Shown here: one piece after another, positions 25,835-35,835 of the stretch
How the letters are laid out: each line of letters starts with the position of its first letter
Position numbering within the stretch: the stretch's first letter is position 1
Assembly (NCBI GenBank): GCA_012735585.1
Contig: JAAYGX010000030.1
Location: forward strand, 1-64,000
From: Tissierella sp.
Lineage (GTDB): Bacteria > Bacillota > Clostridia > Tissierellales > Tissierellaceae
Direction of reading: 5' to 3'
DNA length: 64,000 bases
Notes under the pieces: generated by a model
What the model saw: the letters and a program-made list of their open reading frames with translations, nothing else
Told to the model about the DNA's origin: nothing
Database searches by the model: none
Position numbers and translations under genes: made by a program

Positions 25835-26893
25835 CTAATTGGCAGCTTTATTATCTTCAAAGTTTAATCTATCCATCTTTTCTATTTGATTTCTTTTTTC
25901 CATTGCATGAAGAATCAACGCAAATCCTATTACTCCATAGGCTACGAACACCCTAAAGTATTCTCCTATTTGGGCATCTCCCATGAGATTTTGGCCTGCT
26001 AATGGAGATACTATAAATAATAGATGGAATAAAAGTGTCCCAATGACAGCTTCCTTCCATGTGGCCTTTTCTACAGAAGCACCACCTATTAATAAGGCTG
26101 CTACTGAAAAGAGACCTACTTGCTCATGGTTTGTATAAGTATTAAATGTGCCTAGATTTTGTAAGTAAATGATCTGTCCCCAAGCAGCCAATACTGTAGA
26201 TATTACAATGGCTTTAATCCTTGTTTTATCCACATCGATACCTGCTACTGAAGCTATTTGCATATTCTGACCTATGGCCCTCATATCTTGACCAAGTTTT
26301 GTCTTAAAGAATAGGAAAATAAAAAGAAAGATAATCCCTGAAAATATTAAAGGAGCAATTGGTAGACGTGTCATACCTCCAAATATAAAGTTATCAAAGG
26401 CTTTTCTTATAGACAATAAATCGATTGTATTTTTAAGACCCTGTCCTGAATTCACCATCATACTTTTATTACTAAATGGAATAATACGACCTACTAATAT
26501 TATAAATACCAGTTGATAAATCCCATTTGCAAAAAATCCTAGGATCATTGATGTAATCATCTCTTTTCCCTTGGCTCTATTTAAAACCAATCCAACCAGA
26601 TAACCAAATAGTATTGCAAAAGGTATAGATACTATCATAGCTACTACTATTCCTGTCATCCCGCCAATGCCATAATTTATTATAAATAATAAACCAATCT
26701 GTCCTGCCATAGCTCCGATTACTATACCGAAATTAAGTCCTAAACCGGAAATAACGGGAATAATCAATGAAGCTACCAACACTAAATTTCTAGATAATCT
26801 AAAGAACATTTCATCAAAGATAAAGTCAAATGTAAGTCCTGAATAATAAAATCCAATTGCACAGATTGCCATAAAGACTATTGGCACGATCAT
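25835..26893 (-). CDS. ABC transporter permease 2 (BPD_transp_2 family)
   Basis: 352 residues, about 9-10 transmembrane helices, of the RbsC/NupQ type: SGLGLNFGIVIGAMAGQIGLLF, AKGKEMITSMILGFFANGIYQL, LGQDMRAIGQNMQIASVAGIDVDKTRIKAIVISTVLAAWGQ and FSVAALLIGGASVEKATWKEAV. Forms the membrane channel with the neighbouring permease. Its ATG lies within the end of the upstream permease gene (4-bp overlap). Substrate of the system is unknown; the fold is shared by sugar and nucleoside importers. Last gene of the operon. Confidence 0.9.
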   Translation of the reverse strand: MIVPIVFMAICAIGFYYSGLTFDFIFDEMFFRLSRNLVLVASLIIPVISGLGLNFGIVIGAMAGQIGLLFIINYGIGGMTGIVVAMIVSIPFAILFGYLVGLVLNRAKGKEMITSMILGFFANGIYQLVFIILVGRIIPFSNKSMMVNSGQGLKNTIDLLSIRKAFDNFIFGGMTRLPIAPLIFSGIIFLFIFLFFKTKLGQDMRAIGQNMQIASVAGIDVDKTRIKAIVISTVLAAWGQIIYLQNLGTFNTYTNHEQVGLFSVAALLIGGASVEKATWKEAVIGTLLFHLLFIVSPLAGQNLMGDAQIGEYFRVFVAYGVIGFALILHAMEKRNQIEKMDRLNFEDNKAAN

Positions 26894-27930
26894 GCAGTAT
26901 CACCTGCCTTTCTAGTTAATGCGTATAGAATAATACCATTACTTATGGTTATTCTTATGATTTCTGCCATACTTCCTTCTGATACAATGTTGATAACTGG
27001 GAGAGCGACTACTAAAAGTCCTTGAAATAAGAAGGTTCCAATTATTACATGAGTAATCGTTGCTTTTTTTAGTGTAGCTCCTCCTATTAGAATGGAAGCC
27101 GCAGCAGGCATAGATACATATAATGGTGCATTATATAATTGCAAAAATCCAAAAGCTTGACTATATATAATGATACCAATTGCTGCTAGTACTGTTGATA
27201 TTATCACACTTAGTATTCTATATTTATCTACATTAAGACCATTGGATACAGCAAACTTTTCTCCACTTCCTGATACTCTTAGAGCTGTACCAGTCTTTGT
27301 ATTTGTAAACAAATAAACTAGCCCAGCACATATTGCGAAAAATAATAATAAGCCAGTTGGGATTTTTACCCCAGCTATCTTGAAAGCTAAGAAATCATTT
27401 AATAATGACCCGAATGAGTCTTCTAAGGTTAATGTAACCCTAAGTCCCTTACCTCCCATAGCCCATACCAATGATTCATTTTTGAATGGAGCTATTAACC
27501 AAAAGATACACATCAAAGACACTATAGAGAATCCAAAATAGTTACCTACTGTCATCTCTTGTCCTTTTATCCTATTCATAAGTAAGCCATATAAGTAACC
27601 AGCAATAATTGCCAAAGGAATAGCTATACTAAAGGCAACGATCATACTGTTCCATCCTTGAAGTCCCATTTCCATACTTACTAATGCTCCAATAAGTCCA
27701 AATATTACTCCTAATGCCAAATTCAAGTTGATTCCTGTACCTGCCTGTATTGTAGGAACCATAGCAAGTACCATGATTGCATTCATACCAAAGCGGTTGA
27801 TTATATCAGTAAGTAAATCTGGAAGAGATAGACCTAAGCCAACTGCTGAGATTAGAAACATAATAAGGAATACTGTTATTATAAGTCTTGGAAATCCAAT
27901 TTTTTTATAAAGATTTTTTATAATTTCCAT
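26890..27930 (-). CDS. ABC transporter permease 1 (BPD_transp_2 family)
   Basis: 346 residues, homologous to the next permease: GTGINLNLALGVIFGLIGALVSMEMG, IKGQEMTVGNYFGFSIVSLM, TGTALRVSGSGEKFAVSNGLNVDKYRILSVIISTVLAAIG and MPAAASILIGGATLKKATITHV. The internal EAA-like loop (LRVSGSGEKFA) contacts the ATPase. Pairs with the downstream permease as a heterodimer. ATG 27930 overlaps the ATPase stop by 1 bp. Confidence 0.9.
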   Translation of the reverse strand: MEIIKNLYKKIGFPRLIITVFLIMFLISAVGLGLSLPDLLTDIINRFGMNAIMVLAMVPTIQAGTGINLNLALGVIFGLIGALVSMEMGLQGWNSMIVAFSIAIPLAIIAGYLYGLLMNRIKGQEMTVGNYFGFSIVSLMCIFWLIAPFKNESLVWAMGGKGLRVTLTLEDSFGSLLNDFLAFKIAGVKIPTGLLLFFAICAGLVYLFTNTKTGTALRVSGSGEKFAVSNGLNVDKYRILSVIISTVLAAIGIIIYSQAFGFLQLYNAPLYVSMPAAASILIGGATLKKATITHVIIGTFLFQGLLVVALPVINIVSEGSMAEIIRITISNGIILYALTRKAGDTA

Positions 27931-29513
27931 TAATTGATTACCTCCTTAATATCTTCTCCAGACATTGCAAGGCCGAATAACCTGTCATCAGCATCAGCAG
28001 GTAGTATGGTTTGAATTTTTCCTTCAGTGATAATAGCAATTCTATCAGAAACTTGCTTTAGTTCTGCTAGTTCACTTGAGGTTATAATAATTGTCATATT
28101 ATATTTTTTATTTAATTCAAGTAGGGTATCTAAAACTAAATTTTTTGCTCCAATATCTATACCTCTTGTAGGCTCTGATACCATTAATATATCAGGATTA
28201 AATGTAAGAGCTCTTGCAATACAAACTTTTTGTTGATTTCCACCACTTAAATATCTAGTATGTTGTTTTTGATCTTTACACCTTATGTCCAATTTCTTTA
28301 TCATATCAAGACTATGATCTCTAACCTTTATTTTATCTACTATCTTTAATGGTCCTAATTTTTTAATGAAATCTTCCTTAATTTCTATACTAGTATAAGC
28401 TATATTAAAATCAATAGGTTCATCTAATAACAACCCTACTTCCTTTCTATCTTCAGACAAAAAAGCAATCTCATGCTCTAAAACTTCCCTAGGATTATTT
28501 AGTGGTAGTTCTTTACCATCTTTATAAATTTTCCCTCTAGTAGGATATAATCCAATGATTCCATTGGCAATACCCAGTTTTCCTTGGCCTGCTAGGCCCC
28601 CAATACCTAAAATTTCACCTTTTCTAATGTCCAAGTTAATACCCTTTATAGCTTCTCCTGGCATATTAACATAAAGTTCTTCAATTTTTAAGGCTATCTC
28701 CGAATCATCATCAAACTTCCTTATGGAAGAAGCTGTTATATCAAAATCTCTACCTACCATAAGACCCGCTATTTCTATAGTAGTGATATCTTCTGTCTTT
28801 ACTGATTTGATCAGTTTACCATCTCTTAGTATGGTGATATGATCTGTTACGCTTTTTATTTCATCTAATCTATGGGTAATAAATAGAATTGCTATTCCCA
28901 GATTTGATAATCTTTTTATAACTTCTAGAAACTGTTCTGCCTCTGACTCAGTAAGTACCGCTGTTGGCTCATCTAATATCAATACTTTTAGATTAGACTT
29001 GTCTATTTCCCTTGCAATTTCTATAAACTGCATATAGCCTACAGGCAATCCCTTAACTGGCAGATTATAGTCCAAATCCAAATTCAATTTATTTAGAGCA
29101 TCTTTAGCGTCTTCTACCATTTGTTTTTTATCTAACACTTCTAGTTTTTTGCCAAATACCTTACTCACTACAGTGGAACGTGTATTTTCTCTATTAAGTT
29201 TAATATTCTCCACAACAGTGAATCCTGGTATTAACATAAATTCCTGATGTACCATTCCTATCCCCAAATTCATAGCTTCCATAGGTGTCTTTGGATTATA
29301 GACTTCACCATCTAGAAACATTTCTCCTTCATAGCCACCAGTTGAGTGTATAACCGGCATTCCAAATAGGATATTCATAAGAGTAGATTTACCTGCTCCA
29401 TTTTCTCCAACTAGGCCATGAATCTCCCCTGGATTTAATTCTAAAGAGACACCTTCTAAAACTTGGTTTCCAGAATATTTTTTTCCTATATCTTTTAATT
29501 GGAGTAAAGCCAT
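27930..29513 (-). CDS. ABC transporter ATP-binding protein, duplicated nucleotide-binding domains
   Basis: 527 residues, RbsA/NupO architecture. First domain: GENGAGKSTLMNILFG Walker A, LPVGYMQFIEIAREI signature, LILDEPTAVLTESEAEQF Walker B. Second domain: degenerate Walker A (GLAGQGKLGIANGI), LSGGNQQKVCIARAL signature and MVSEPTRGIDIGAKN. The asymmetric second site is normal for this family. Cytosolic, powers the two permeases. Lies 87 bp downstream of the binding-protein gene. Confidence 0.95.
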   Translation of the reverse strand: MALLQLKDIGKKYSGNQVLEGVSLELNPGEIHGLVGENGAGKSTLMNILFGMPVIHSTGGYEGEMFLDGEVYNPKTPMEAMNLGIGMVHQEFMLIPGFTVVENIKLNRENTRSTVVSKVFGKKLEVLDKKQMVEDAKDALNKLNLDLDYNLPVKGLPVGYMQFIEIAREIDKSNLKVLILDEPTAVLTESEAEQFLEVIKRLSNLGIAILFITHRLDEIKSVTDHITILRDGKLIKSVKTEDITTIEIAGLMVGRDFDITASSIRKFDDDSEIALKIEELYVNMPGEAIKGINLDIRKGEILGIGGLAGQGKLGIANGIIGLYPTRGKIYKDGKELPLNNPREVLEHEIAFLSEDRKEVGLLLDEPIDFNIAYTSIEIKEDFIKKLGPLKIVDKIKVRDHSLDMIKKLDIRCKDQKQHTRYLSGGNQQKVCIARALTFNPDILMVSEPTRGIDIGAKNLVLDTLLELNKKYNMTIIITSSELAELKQVSDRIAIITEGKIQTILPADADDRLFGLAMSGEDIKEVIN

Positions 29514-29600
29514 ACTGTACCTCCTTTATAAATTACTAAACTAATGGAGCCTTAAGACTCCATTAGTTATGCTGTCTATTACATTTCAACAAGATTTTTT

Positions 29601-30782
29601 TTAAAATATTTGTGATCCTATTGTGAATAGTAAGAAGTTATCCGTACCTTCTAATACTGAGAAGTTTGCCTCTACTCCTTTTTCCTTAGCTATGCCTTTA
29701 AATATATCCATCATAGCATCATAATCATTTTTCTCTACATTACCTTCTGCATATTCAATACCATATGCCACTCCAGCTTCTATCATCGTTGGATTTGCTG
29801 GCATCATCCAAGTTGCAAATCTTCCTTGACCACCTTTGGATTCAACTTTTTCTTTAATTTGTTGTGACATATATTCAATATCTCCTGCTTTATCTTCAGG
29901 AATTGCAATTCCTAAAGCTCCTGGATAAGCATGGTAAGGTGACGGACAACATTGTTCTGGATAAATTGCTCCAGTTTCCAGTGATTGTTTTATTAAAGGT
30001 TCTTGCATACCACAGTTAGTGGAGAAAAATGCAGTATTCGCACCATAATTCTCTACTTGTCTTGGAACATCTTCTAATATGAATTGTTGTGCTCCAGGTA
30101 CTCCTGCATCACCTGTTGGGTCTGGGGCATCTACTTCAACAAAATTCATACCTAATTCCTCTGCTTTTGCTTTAAATCCATCTCTTCTAGCTGCTAATAG
30201 TTCCATTTGCATATGTCTTGGGAATGAATAGTGTACAAAAGTCTCAGCTCCCATATCTGATGCTAGTTGTATTATTGAACTACCACGTGCTATTTGGTCT
30301 ACATCAAGAAGAATATCTCCCCTAGCTGCGATTGTAGCTGGGTCTTCATGTGGTGAACCTAATATGAAAACAATATCATCTCTAGTTTCTTTAACTCTGT
30401 CTATTGCTGCTGCGGCACCTGTAACAGCTTGAGTAAATACTATAGCTTTAACTTCCGGATCTGATGCTAAACTTGCTACTTGAGAGATTGTTGTTTCTGT
30501 CTCTTGAGCAAATTTGTCAGGATATGTAACGTGAAGTATGACATCTGAACCGTATTTTGCTACCATATTCTCAGCTGCTCTAAACTCTTCCTCGCCTTGG
30601 GATACTGTACCTGTTACAATACCAATTTTATAGCCTGTACTTTCTGAGCCACTACTTGTATCACTATTTGCTGGTGGTGGAGTATCTGTACTTCCTGTTT
30701 TTGTAGTACCTTGACTACATCCCGCTAATACTCCAATCAACATTAGTGCTACTAATAATAATGATATCAACCTTTTTTTCAT
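29601..30782 (-). CDS. DUF3798-type substrate-binding lipoprotein
   Basis: 393 residues. Lipoprotein signal with lipobox LAGC (Cys22) and a Ser/Thr/Pro linker (about 23-48), then a periplasmic-binding-like fold: YKIGIVTGTVSQGEEEFRAAENMVAKYG, TYPDKFAQE, AIVFTQAVTGAAAAI, VFILGSPHEDP. It resembles the BMP/sugar-binding class but the closest family I recognise is DUF3798, whose ligand is not established. Contains a CCPSPYHAYPGALG motif with a Cys pair (NCGMQ and QCCPS) that is unusual for such proteins. Feeds the two permeases and ATPase downstream. Preceded by a strong promoter and an attenuator-like hairpin. Confidence 0.85.
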   Translation of the reverse strand: MKKRLISLLLVALMLIGVLAGCSQGTTKTGSTDTPPPANSDTSSGSESTGYKIGIVTGTVSQGEEEFRAAENMVAKYGSDVILHVTYPDKFAQETETTISQVASLASDPEVKAIVFTQAVTGAAAAIDRVKETRDDIVFILGSPHEDPATIAARGDILLDVDQIARGSSIIQLASDMGAETFVHYSFPRHMQMELLAARRDGFKAKAEELGMNFVEVDAPDPTGDAGVPGAQQFILEDVPRQVENYGANTAFFSTNCGMQEPLIKQSLETGAIYPEQCCPSPYHAYPGALGIAIPEDKAGDIEYMSQQIKEKVESKGGQGRFATWMMPANPTMIEAGVAYGIEYAEGNVEKNDYDAMMDIFKGIAKEKGVEANFSVLEGTDNFLLFTIGSQIF

Positions 30783-30833
30783 TACCTATTCCCCCTTAAT
30801 GTACTAGTGCTTTAATCAATTAAAATTTCTAGC

Positions 30834-30862
30834 TAAAAAAATAGCCACTTATTGTGGTTATT
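30834..30862 (-). terminator. Attenuator-like terminator in the ABC operon leader
   Basis: Minus-strand AATAACCAC / GTGGCTATT around AATAA, followed by seven T. It sits between the promoter at 30896-30924 and the start codon at 30782, so transcripts must read through it to express the operon. Confidence 0.75.
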
Positions 30863-30895
30863 TACATATTATGACTAATCGACTAAGATTATACT

Positions 30896-30924
30896 ATTAT
30901 AAAAAATTAATTGACTATTGTCAA
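30896..30924 (-). promoter_or_regulatory. Consensus sigma-A promoter with overlapping inverted repeat
   Basis: TTGACA (30924-30919), 17-bp spacer and TATAAT (30901-30896), both boxes perfect. The -35 box is part of ATTGAC-AATA-GTCAAT, an inverted repeat that could bind a repressor. Drives the DUF3798/ABC operon. Confidence 0.85.
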
Positions 30925-30962
30925 TATAGAAAATACATTAAATTTTAAAAAATAAGATAAAA

Positions 30963-30986
30963 AAAGATTCCCCGCAGGGAATCTTT
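30963..30986 (-). terminator. Terminator of yerC
   Basis: AAAGATTCC / GGAATCTTT hairpin with GC-rich loop and T-run on the minus strand directly after the stop codon of yerC. Confidence 0.9.
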
Positions 30987-30987
30987 A

Positions 30988-31308
30988 TTATTTTGTTTCT
31001 TCTTCATCCTTTTCAAAAAAACCTAATCTTTCTAAAACTATATTATATCCATCTGAACCATAGTTTAGAGCACGATTAATCCTACTAATGGTAGCAGTAC
31101 TAGCACCAGTTGCGTCTTCGATTTCGTTATAAGTCTTATTAACCTTAAGTAGTTTAGCTACTTCCAATCTTTGAGCAATTGACTCTATCTCTTTAATAGT
31201 GCATATATCTTCAAAAAATCTATAGCACTCTTCTATGTTTTCTAATTTTAAAATAGCATCAAATAAATCATCCGCTTGTTTACTTTTTATCCTTGGATTA
31301 TACGACAT
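30988..31308 (-). CDS. yerC: YerC/YecD family TrpR-related regulator
   Basis: 106 residues. TrpR-like all-helical fold with HTH: DICTIKEIESIAQRLEVAKLLKVNKTYNEIEDATGASTATISRINRALNYG is the family core. In Bacillus subtilis yerC lies in the same neighbourhood as pcrA, ligA and gatCAB, and the purine genes are also nearby, so position supports orthology (from memory). Target genes of the family are not well defined. SD AGGAGGTG before ATG 31308. Monocistronic. Confidence 0.9.
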   Translation of the reverse strand: MSYNPRIKSKQADDLFDAILKLENIEECYRFFEDICTIKEIESIAQRLEVAKLLKVNKTYNEIEDATGASTATISRINRALNYGSDGYNIVLERLGFFEKDEEETK

Positions 31309-31365
31309 ATTTTAACACCTCCTATTAGATTATACATTGTTAATAAAATAACCTCAAGCGTTTTC

Positions 31366-33045
31366 CTAAAATAATCCTATAATTTCTCCACTTGGCAGTA
31401 TATCAATGTTATTGGCTGCAGGTACTTTTGGTAAACCTGGCATTGTCATTATATCTCCTGTAAGAGCAACTAAGAATCCTGCTCCATTGGATATTTTTAT
31501 ATCTCTAACAGTTATTCTAAACCCTGTTGGCCTTGCAAGTAGTGTTGGATCATCGGATAAGGAGTATTGAGTCTTAGCCATACAAATAGGCATCTTATCT
31601 AGTCCTAGTTTCTCAATATTTAATATTTGTCTTTCACAGGCCTTTGTAAAATCTACTCCATCCGCACCATAAACTTCAACAGCTATTTTTTCTATCTTTG
31701 CTTTTATACTTTCATTTACATCATAGATGGGCTTGAAATTGGACTCTTTAGTCTCAACTACTTCAACTACTTTTCTAGCTAGATCTATAGCTCCATCTCC
31801 ACCTTTAGCCCATACTTCAGAAAGTACAGCATCTGCTCCTAAGGCTCTACATTTATCTATTAAGAAGTCCAATTCCTGATCTGTGTCTGTAGGGAACTTA
31901 TTGATAGCAACTACTGCTGGCACACCAAATTTATTGATATTTTCTATATGTTTTTCTAAGTTTTCAAAGCCTTTTTTTAGATACTCTATGCTTTCCGTGC
32001 CTAATTCGTCCTTAGGGGATCCACCATGATGTTTTAATGCCCTAACAGTTGCTACTATAACAGCTGCATCAGGTTTTAAATCACCGAATCTAGCTTTAAT
32101 ATCAAAGAATTTTTCAGCACCTAAATCCGCTCCAAAACCCGCTTCAGTAATTGTATAATCAGCTAGTTTTAGAGACATTTTAGTTGCTATAATGGAGTTA
32201 CAACCATGGGCAATATTTGCAAATGGTCCTCCATGTATAAATGCAGGTGTATTTTCCAAGGTTTGAACCAAATTAGGTGCCATAGCATCCTTCATTACAA
32301 GTGCCACTGCTCCTTGAGCTTTTATATCTTTTACATAGACTGGATTTCCATCGTATTTATAAGCGATTATAATTTCTCCAACTCTAGTTTTTAAATCTTT
32401 CAAATCACTAGCTAAGCAAAATATTGCCATGATCTCTGATGCTACTGTAATATCAAAACCGTCTTCACGAGGCACACCGTTAGTTCTACCTCCAAGACCT
32501 ACAATAACATTCCTTAAAGCTCTATCGTTCATATCTAATACTCTTTTCCAAACGATCCTTCTAGGATCTATTCCTAGGTCATTACCTTGCTGTATATGAT
32601 TGTCTAATAATGCAGAGATTAAATTATGGGCAGTTGTTATAGCATGAAAGTCACCAGTAAAATGGAGATTGATGTCTTCCATAGGAACTACTTGTGCATA
32701 TCCCCCACCTGCTGCTCCTCCTTTAATACCAAAGCTTGGTCCTAAAGATGGTTCTCTAATGGCAGTAATAGCATTTTTACCAATTTTATTTAATCCCATA
32801 GATAGACCTATATTTGTCGTGGTTTTACCTTCACCTGCTGGTGTCGGGCTAATTGCGGTTACAAGGATTAATTTTCCGTCTTCTTGTGTCTTTAGTTTAT
32901 CTAATAAACCTAAAGAAACCTTTGCCTTGTACTTTCCATAGTGTTCTAAATGATCCTCACTTATTCCTAATCTTTCTGCTACTAAAGAAATTGGCTCCAT
33001 AGTTGCACTTTGAGCTATTTGAACATCTGTCTTCAATTCATCCAC
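31366..33045 (-). CDS. fhs: Formate-tetrahydrofolate ligase
   Basis: 559 residues, normal for Fhs. ATP-dependent formation of 10-formyl-THF from formate, feeding PurN/PurH and the Wood-Ljungdahl/glycine-cleavage folate pool. P-loop-like [54 protein letters not shown], and [25 protein letters not shown] are all present. SD AAAGGAGTGG. Separate transcription unit from the pur operon (208-bp gap with a palindrome and a terminator). Confidence 0.97.
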   Translation of the reverse strand: MDELKTDVQIAQSATMEPISLVAERLGISEDHLEHYGKYKAKVSLGLLDKLKTQEDGKLILVTAISPTPAGEGKTTTNIGLSMGLNKIGKNAITAIREPSLGPSFGIKGGAAGGGYAQVVPMEDINLHFTGDFHAITTAHNLISALLDNHIQQGNDLGIDPRRIVWKRVLDMNDRALRNVIVGLGGRTNGVPREDGFDITVASEIMAIFCLASDLKDLKTRVGEIIIAYKYDGNPVYVKDIKAQGAVALVMKDAMAPNLVQTLENTPAFIHGGPFANIAHGCNSIIATKMSLKLADYTITEAGFGADLGAEKFFDIKARFGDLKPDAAVIVATVRALKHHGGSPKDELGTESIEYLKKGFENLEKHIENINKFGVPAVVAINKFPTDTDQELDFLIDKCRALGADAVLSEVWAKGGDGAIDLARKVVEVVETKESNFKPIYDVNESIKAKIEKIAVEVYGADGVDFTKACERQILNIEKLGLDKMPICMAKTQYSLSDDPTLLARPTGFRITVRDIKISNGAGFLVALTGDIMTMPGLPKVPAANNIDILPSGEIIGLF

Positions 33046-33096
33046 TCCTTTATTTAATTGATATACTATTAATACCCAATAAAGAAAACTTGCAAC

Positions 33097-33118
33097 AGAT
33101 AAGGTTTAAACCTTATCT
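33097..33118. promoter_or_regulatory. 22-bp perfect palindrome upstream of fhs
   Basis: AGATAAGGTTT followed directly by its exact complement AAACCTTATCT, centred about 62 bp before the fhs start. No loop, so it looks like a dimer-binding operator rather than a hairpin. Regulator unknown. Confidence 0.5.
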
Positions 33119-33230
33119 AATTCATATCTACATTTGTCCAAGAAGTTATATCATTGTATATATTTGTGAAACAAAAAGTTATTCTTATTTCATATAGTAG
33201 TATAACAGTATTTTGATATTTTGGAAATAA

Positions 33231-33255
33231 AAAAAGCAGGAAATCCTGCTTTTTT
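33231..33255 (-). terminator. Terminator after the purine permease
   Basis: AAAAAGCAGGA / TCCTGCTTTTT hairpin overlapping the permease stop codon; ends the pur operon transcript. Confidence 0.9.
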
Positions 33256-34555
33256 ACATAAATATTATTCTCGCAATAAATACAATTGCTAAAATCCACA
33301 TTGTAGGTGATGCTTCTTTACCTCTACCTGTGATAGCTTTTAGCACTGTATATGATATCATACCAAATACGATTCCTTCTGCGATACTATAAGCGAAAGG
33401 CATCATTATTATAGTTAAAAATGCTGGTATTGCTTCAGTAAAATCATCAAAGTTTATATTTTTAATAGGGCTCATCATAAACAATCCTACTATAATTAAT
33501 GCTGGTGCTGTAGCTGCTGAAGGAATTATTGTGAATAAAGGGGCGAAGAATAATGCAAGAGCAAACATTACCGCCGTTGATAGTGCTGTAAGTCCTGTTC
33601 TTCCACCTTCTGCAACTCCTGCAGCTGACTCAACAAATGTTGTTACTGTTGAAGTACCTAAGCAAGCACCTGCAACTGTACCAACAGCATCTGCCATTAG
33701 GGCCTTTCCTACTCTAGGTAAGTTACCTTTTTCGTCTAAAAGATTTGCTTTTGAAGCAACTCCTGCTAAAGTACCAACTGTATCAAATATATCTACAAAC
33801 AAAAATGTAAATACAACCACTACCATCTCTATTGAGAAAATTTCATTAAAAGGTACAAATTGAAATGCAACTTTACTTACTGAAGGTGGCATACTGATGA
33901 TAGAAAATCCTTCTGGTAAAATAGTAACTCCAAGTGGTATACCTATTAAAGTAGATACTAAAATTCCAATTAACAAAGCTCCCTTAACATTTTTAGCATA
34001 TAAAAATCCAATTAATATAATACCTATTACAGCAACTACTGCTGACCCTGATGTTAAGTCACCTAATCCTAAAAGGGTACCATCTCCTGCTTGGATAATA
34101 CCTGCTCCATCTAAACCAATAAAAGCAATAAAAAGTCCAATACCTACTGATACTGCATTTTTCAAACTTACAGGTATAGATTCAAAAATCTTCTCTCTTA
34201 CATTCACTGCTGATAATAAAATAAATATAATACCTTCAATTAACACTGCAGTTAGTGCAAACTGCCATGATTTCCCCATAGGTCCCAGTACTATAGTATA
34301 GGCAAAGAAAGCATTTAGACCCATACCTGGAGCCAATCCAAATGGATGCTTAGCATATAAAGCCATCATCAATGTTGCGATAACTGCTGCTAAGGCAGTA
34401 GCTGTAAATACTCCACCAGGATCCATACCTGCATCTGATAATATTAGCGGGTTAACCGCTAATATGTAGGCCATGGTCATAAAAGTAGTAATCCCTGCTA
34501 ATACTTCTGTCTTTACATCTGTGTTGTGTTCTTTAAGCTTAAAAAAATTCTCCAC
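33254..34555 (-). CDS. Purine base permease, NCS2/AzgA family
   Basis: 433 residues, about 12 transmembrane helices. Family marks: LKEHNTDVKTEVLAGITTFMTMAYILAVNP, GLAPGMGLNAFFAYTIVLG, FLFVDIFDTVGTLAGVASKA and LGTSTVTTFVESAAGVAEGGRTGLTAL. Imports adenine, guanine or hypoxanthine (PbuG/PbuO type); exact base not resolvable. Starts 11 bp after purD, so is probably the last gene of the purL...purD operon and under the same guanine/PRPP control; salvage and synthesis would rise together on guanine shortage. Confidence 0.93.
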   Translation of the reverse strand: MENFFKLKEHNTDVKTEVLAGITTFMTMAYILAVNPLILSDAGMDPGGVFTATALAAVIATLMMALYAKHPFGLAPGMGLNAFFAYTIVLGPMGKSWQFALTAVLIEGIIFILLSAVNVREKIFESIPVSLKNAVSVGIGLFIAFIGLDGAGIIQAGDGTLLGLGDLTSGSAVVAVIGIILIGFLYAKNVKGALLIGILVSTLIGIPLGVTILPEGFSIISMPPSVSKVAFQFVPFNEIFSIEMVVVVFTFLFVDIFDTVGTLAGVASKANLLDEKGNLPRVGKALMADAVGTVAGACLGTSTVTTFVESAAGVAEGGRTGLTALSTAVMFALALFFAPLFTIIPSAATAPALIIVGLFMMSPIKNINFDDFTEAIPAFLTIIMMPFAYSIAEGIVFGMISYTVLKAITGRGKEASPTMWILAIVFIARIIFM

Positions 34556-34566
34556 TGTAAACCTCC

Positions 34567-35820
34567 TTAAATTTGTCCAATATCATTTCTATAATTAATA
34601 CCTTGGAAATTGATTTTTCCAATGTTTTTATAGATCTTGTTTCTTGCTACTTCCATAGTGTTTCCAAGAGCAGTAATACTCATTACTCTTCCACCATTAG
34701 TAGTTAGGTCATTGTCTAAATACTTTGTCCCATTGTGAAAAACAATAATTTCTTTATCTATGGTCTCTAAACCAGTAATTTTATATCCTTTTTCATAATT
34801 TCCAGGATATCCTTCTGATGTTGTAACTACTGTTAAACATACATCATCTGTCCATACTAAGTCTGATTGTTCAATGGATCCATCAAGGGATTTTTCTATT
34901 AAATCTACTAAATCACTTTGTAGTCTAGGAAGTAGTACTTCAGTCTCAGGATCACCAAATCTTACATTGAATTCCAAAACCAAAGGCTCTCCATCTACGA
35001 TCATTAGCCCAATAAATAATATTCCATTGAAGAATAAATCATCTTTTTTAAGACCATTGACTATATTATGGATAATATCTTTATCGATTTTTTCCATTAG
35101 TTCATGAGTAAATAGTGGACTTGGAGAATAACATCCTACGCCACCTGTATTTGGTCCTTTATCACCGTCATAGATTTTCTTATAATCCTTTGCACTTTCC
35201 ATTGGAATCACCTTGTCATCAGCTACAAAACATAGCAGGGATGCCTCTATTCCATTTAAAAACTCTTCTATGACTACTGTACTTCCTTCATCACCAAATA
35301 TTTTTTTCTTTAATATATTATCTAAGGTATCTATAGCTTCATCCTTTGAAGCACAGATCACTACACCTTTTCCTAAGCATAGCCCATCAGCCTTTATAAC
35401 CAATGGATAGCTAAACTCTTCTAAACCTTTTACTGCATCATCATAATTATTGAATGTTCTATATTTTGCTGTAGCAACATTATGTCTTTCCATAAATCTT
35501 TTGGAGAAGTCCTTGCTTCCTTCTAACTCTGCTGCCTTTTTATTTGCTCCAAAGATTTTTAATCCCTTTTCCTCAAATCTATCTACCACTCCTAAAACAA
35601 GGGGATCCTCTGGACCAACTATGGTCAGATCAATATTATGATTTAGAGCAAAATTAAGTAAACCATCAATATCATCTGCCTGAATATCAATATTCTCAGC
35701 GACTTCGGCAGTACCACCATTACCTGGTGCACAATAAATCTTCTTTACCTTATTTGACCCTGCCAATTTCCAACATAGTCCGTGTTCACGGCCACCACTA
35801 CCTATAACCAGTAAATTCAT
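34567..35820 (-). CDS. purD: Phosphoribosylamine-glycine ligase
   Basis: 417 residues. Second step of purine synthesis: PRA + Gly + ATP to GAR. ATP-grasp fold with MNLLVIGSGGREHGL, IVGPEDPLVLGVVD, ADGLCLGKGVVI, GPNTGGVGCYSP and EFNVRFGDPETEVLLPRL; all family motifs are present. PRA is labile, so the enzyme would be fed by PurF, whose glutaminase site here is degenerate. 15 bp after purH. Confidence 0.97.
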   Translation of the reverse strand: MNLLVIGSGGREHGLCWKLAGSNKVKKIYCAPGNGGTAEVAENIDIQADDIDGLLNFALNHNIDLTIVGPEDPLVLGVVDRFEEKGLKIFGANKKAAELEGSKDFSKRFMERHNVATAKYRTFNNYDDAVKGLEEFSYPLVIKADGLCLGKGVVICASKDEAIDTLDNILKKKIFGDEGSTVVIEEFLNGIEASLLCFVADDKVIPMESAKDYKKIYDGDKGPNTGGVGCYSPSPLFTHELMEKIDKDIIHNIVNGLKKDDLFFNGILFIGLMIVDGEPLVLEFNVRFGDPETEVLLPRLQSDLVDLIEKSLDGSIEQSDLVWTDDVCLTVVTTSEGYPGNYEKGYKITGLETIDKEIIVFHNGTKYLDNDLTTNGGRVMSITALGNTMEVARNKIYKNIGKINFQGINYRNDIGQI

Positions 35821-35835
35821 GTCTACCTCCTAGTA

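Noticed and set aside
33531-34301. Open frames antisense to the purine permease (110 and 134 codons)
   Set aside because: Shadow frames of a conserved membrane-protein gene; no ribosome-binding site and low-complexity Pro/Thr/Asn/Lys composition.
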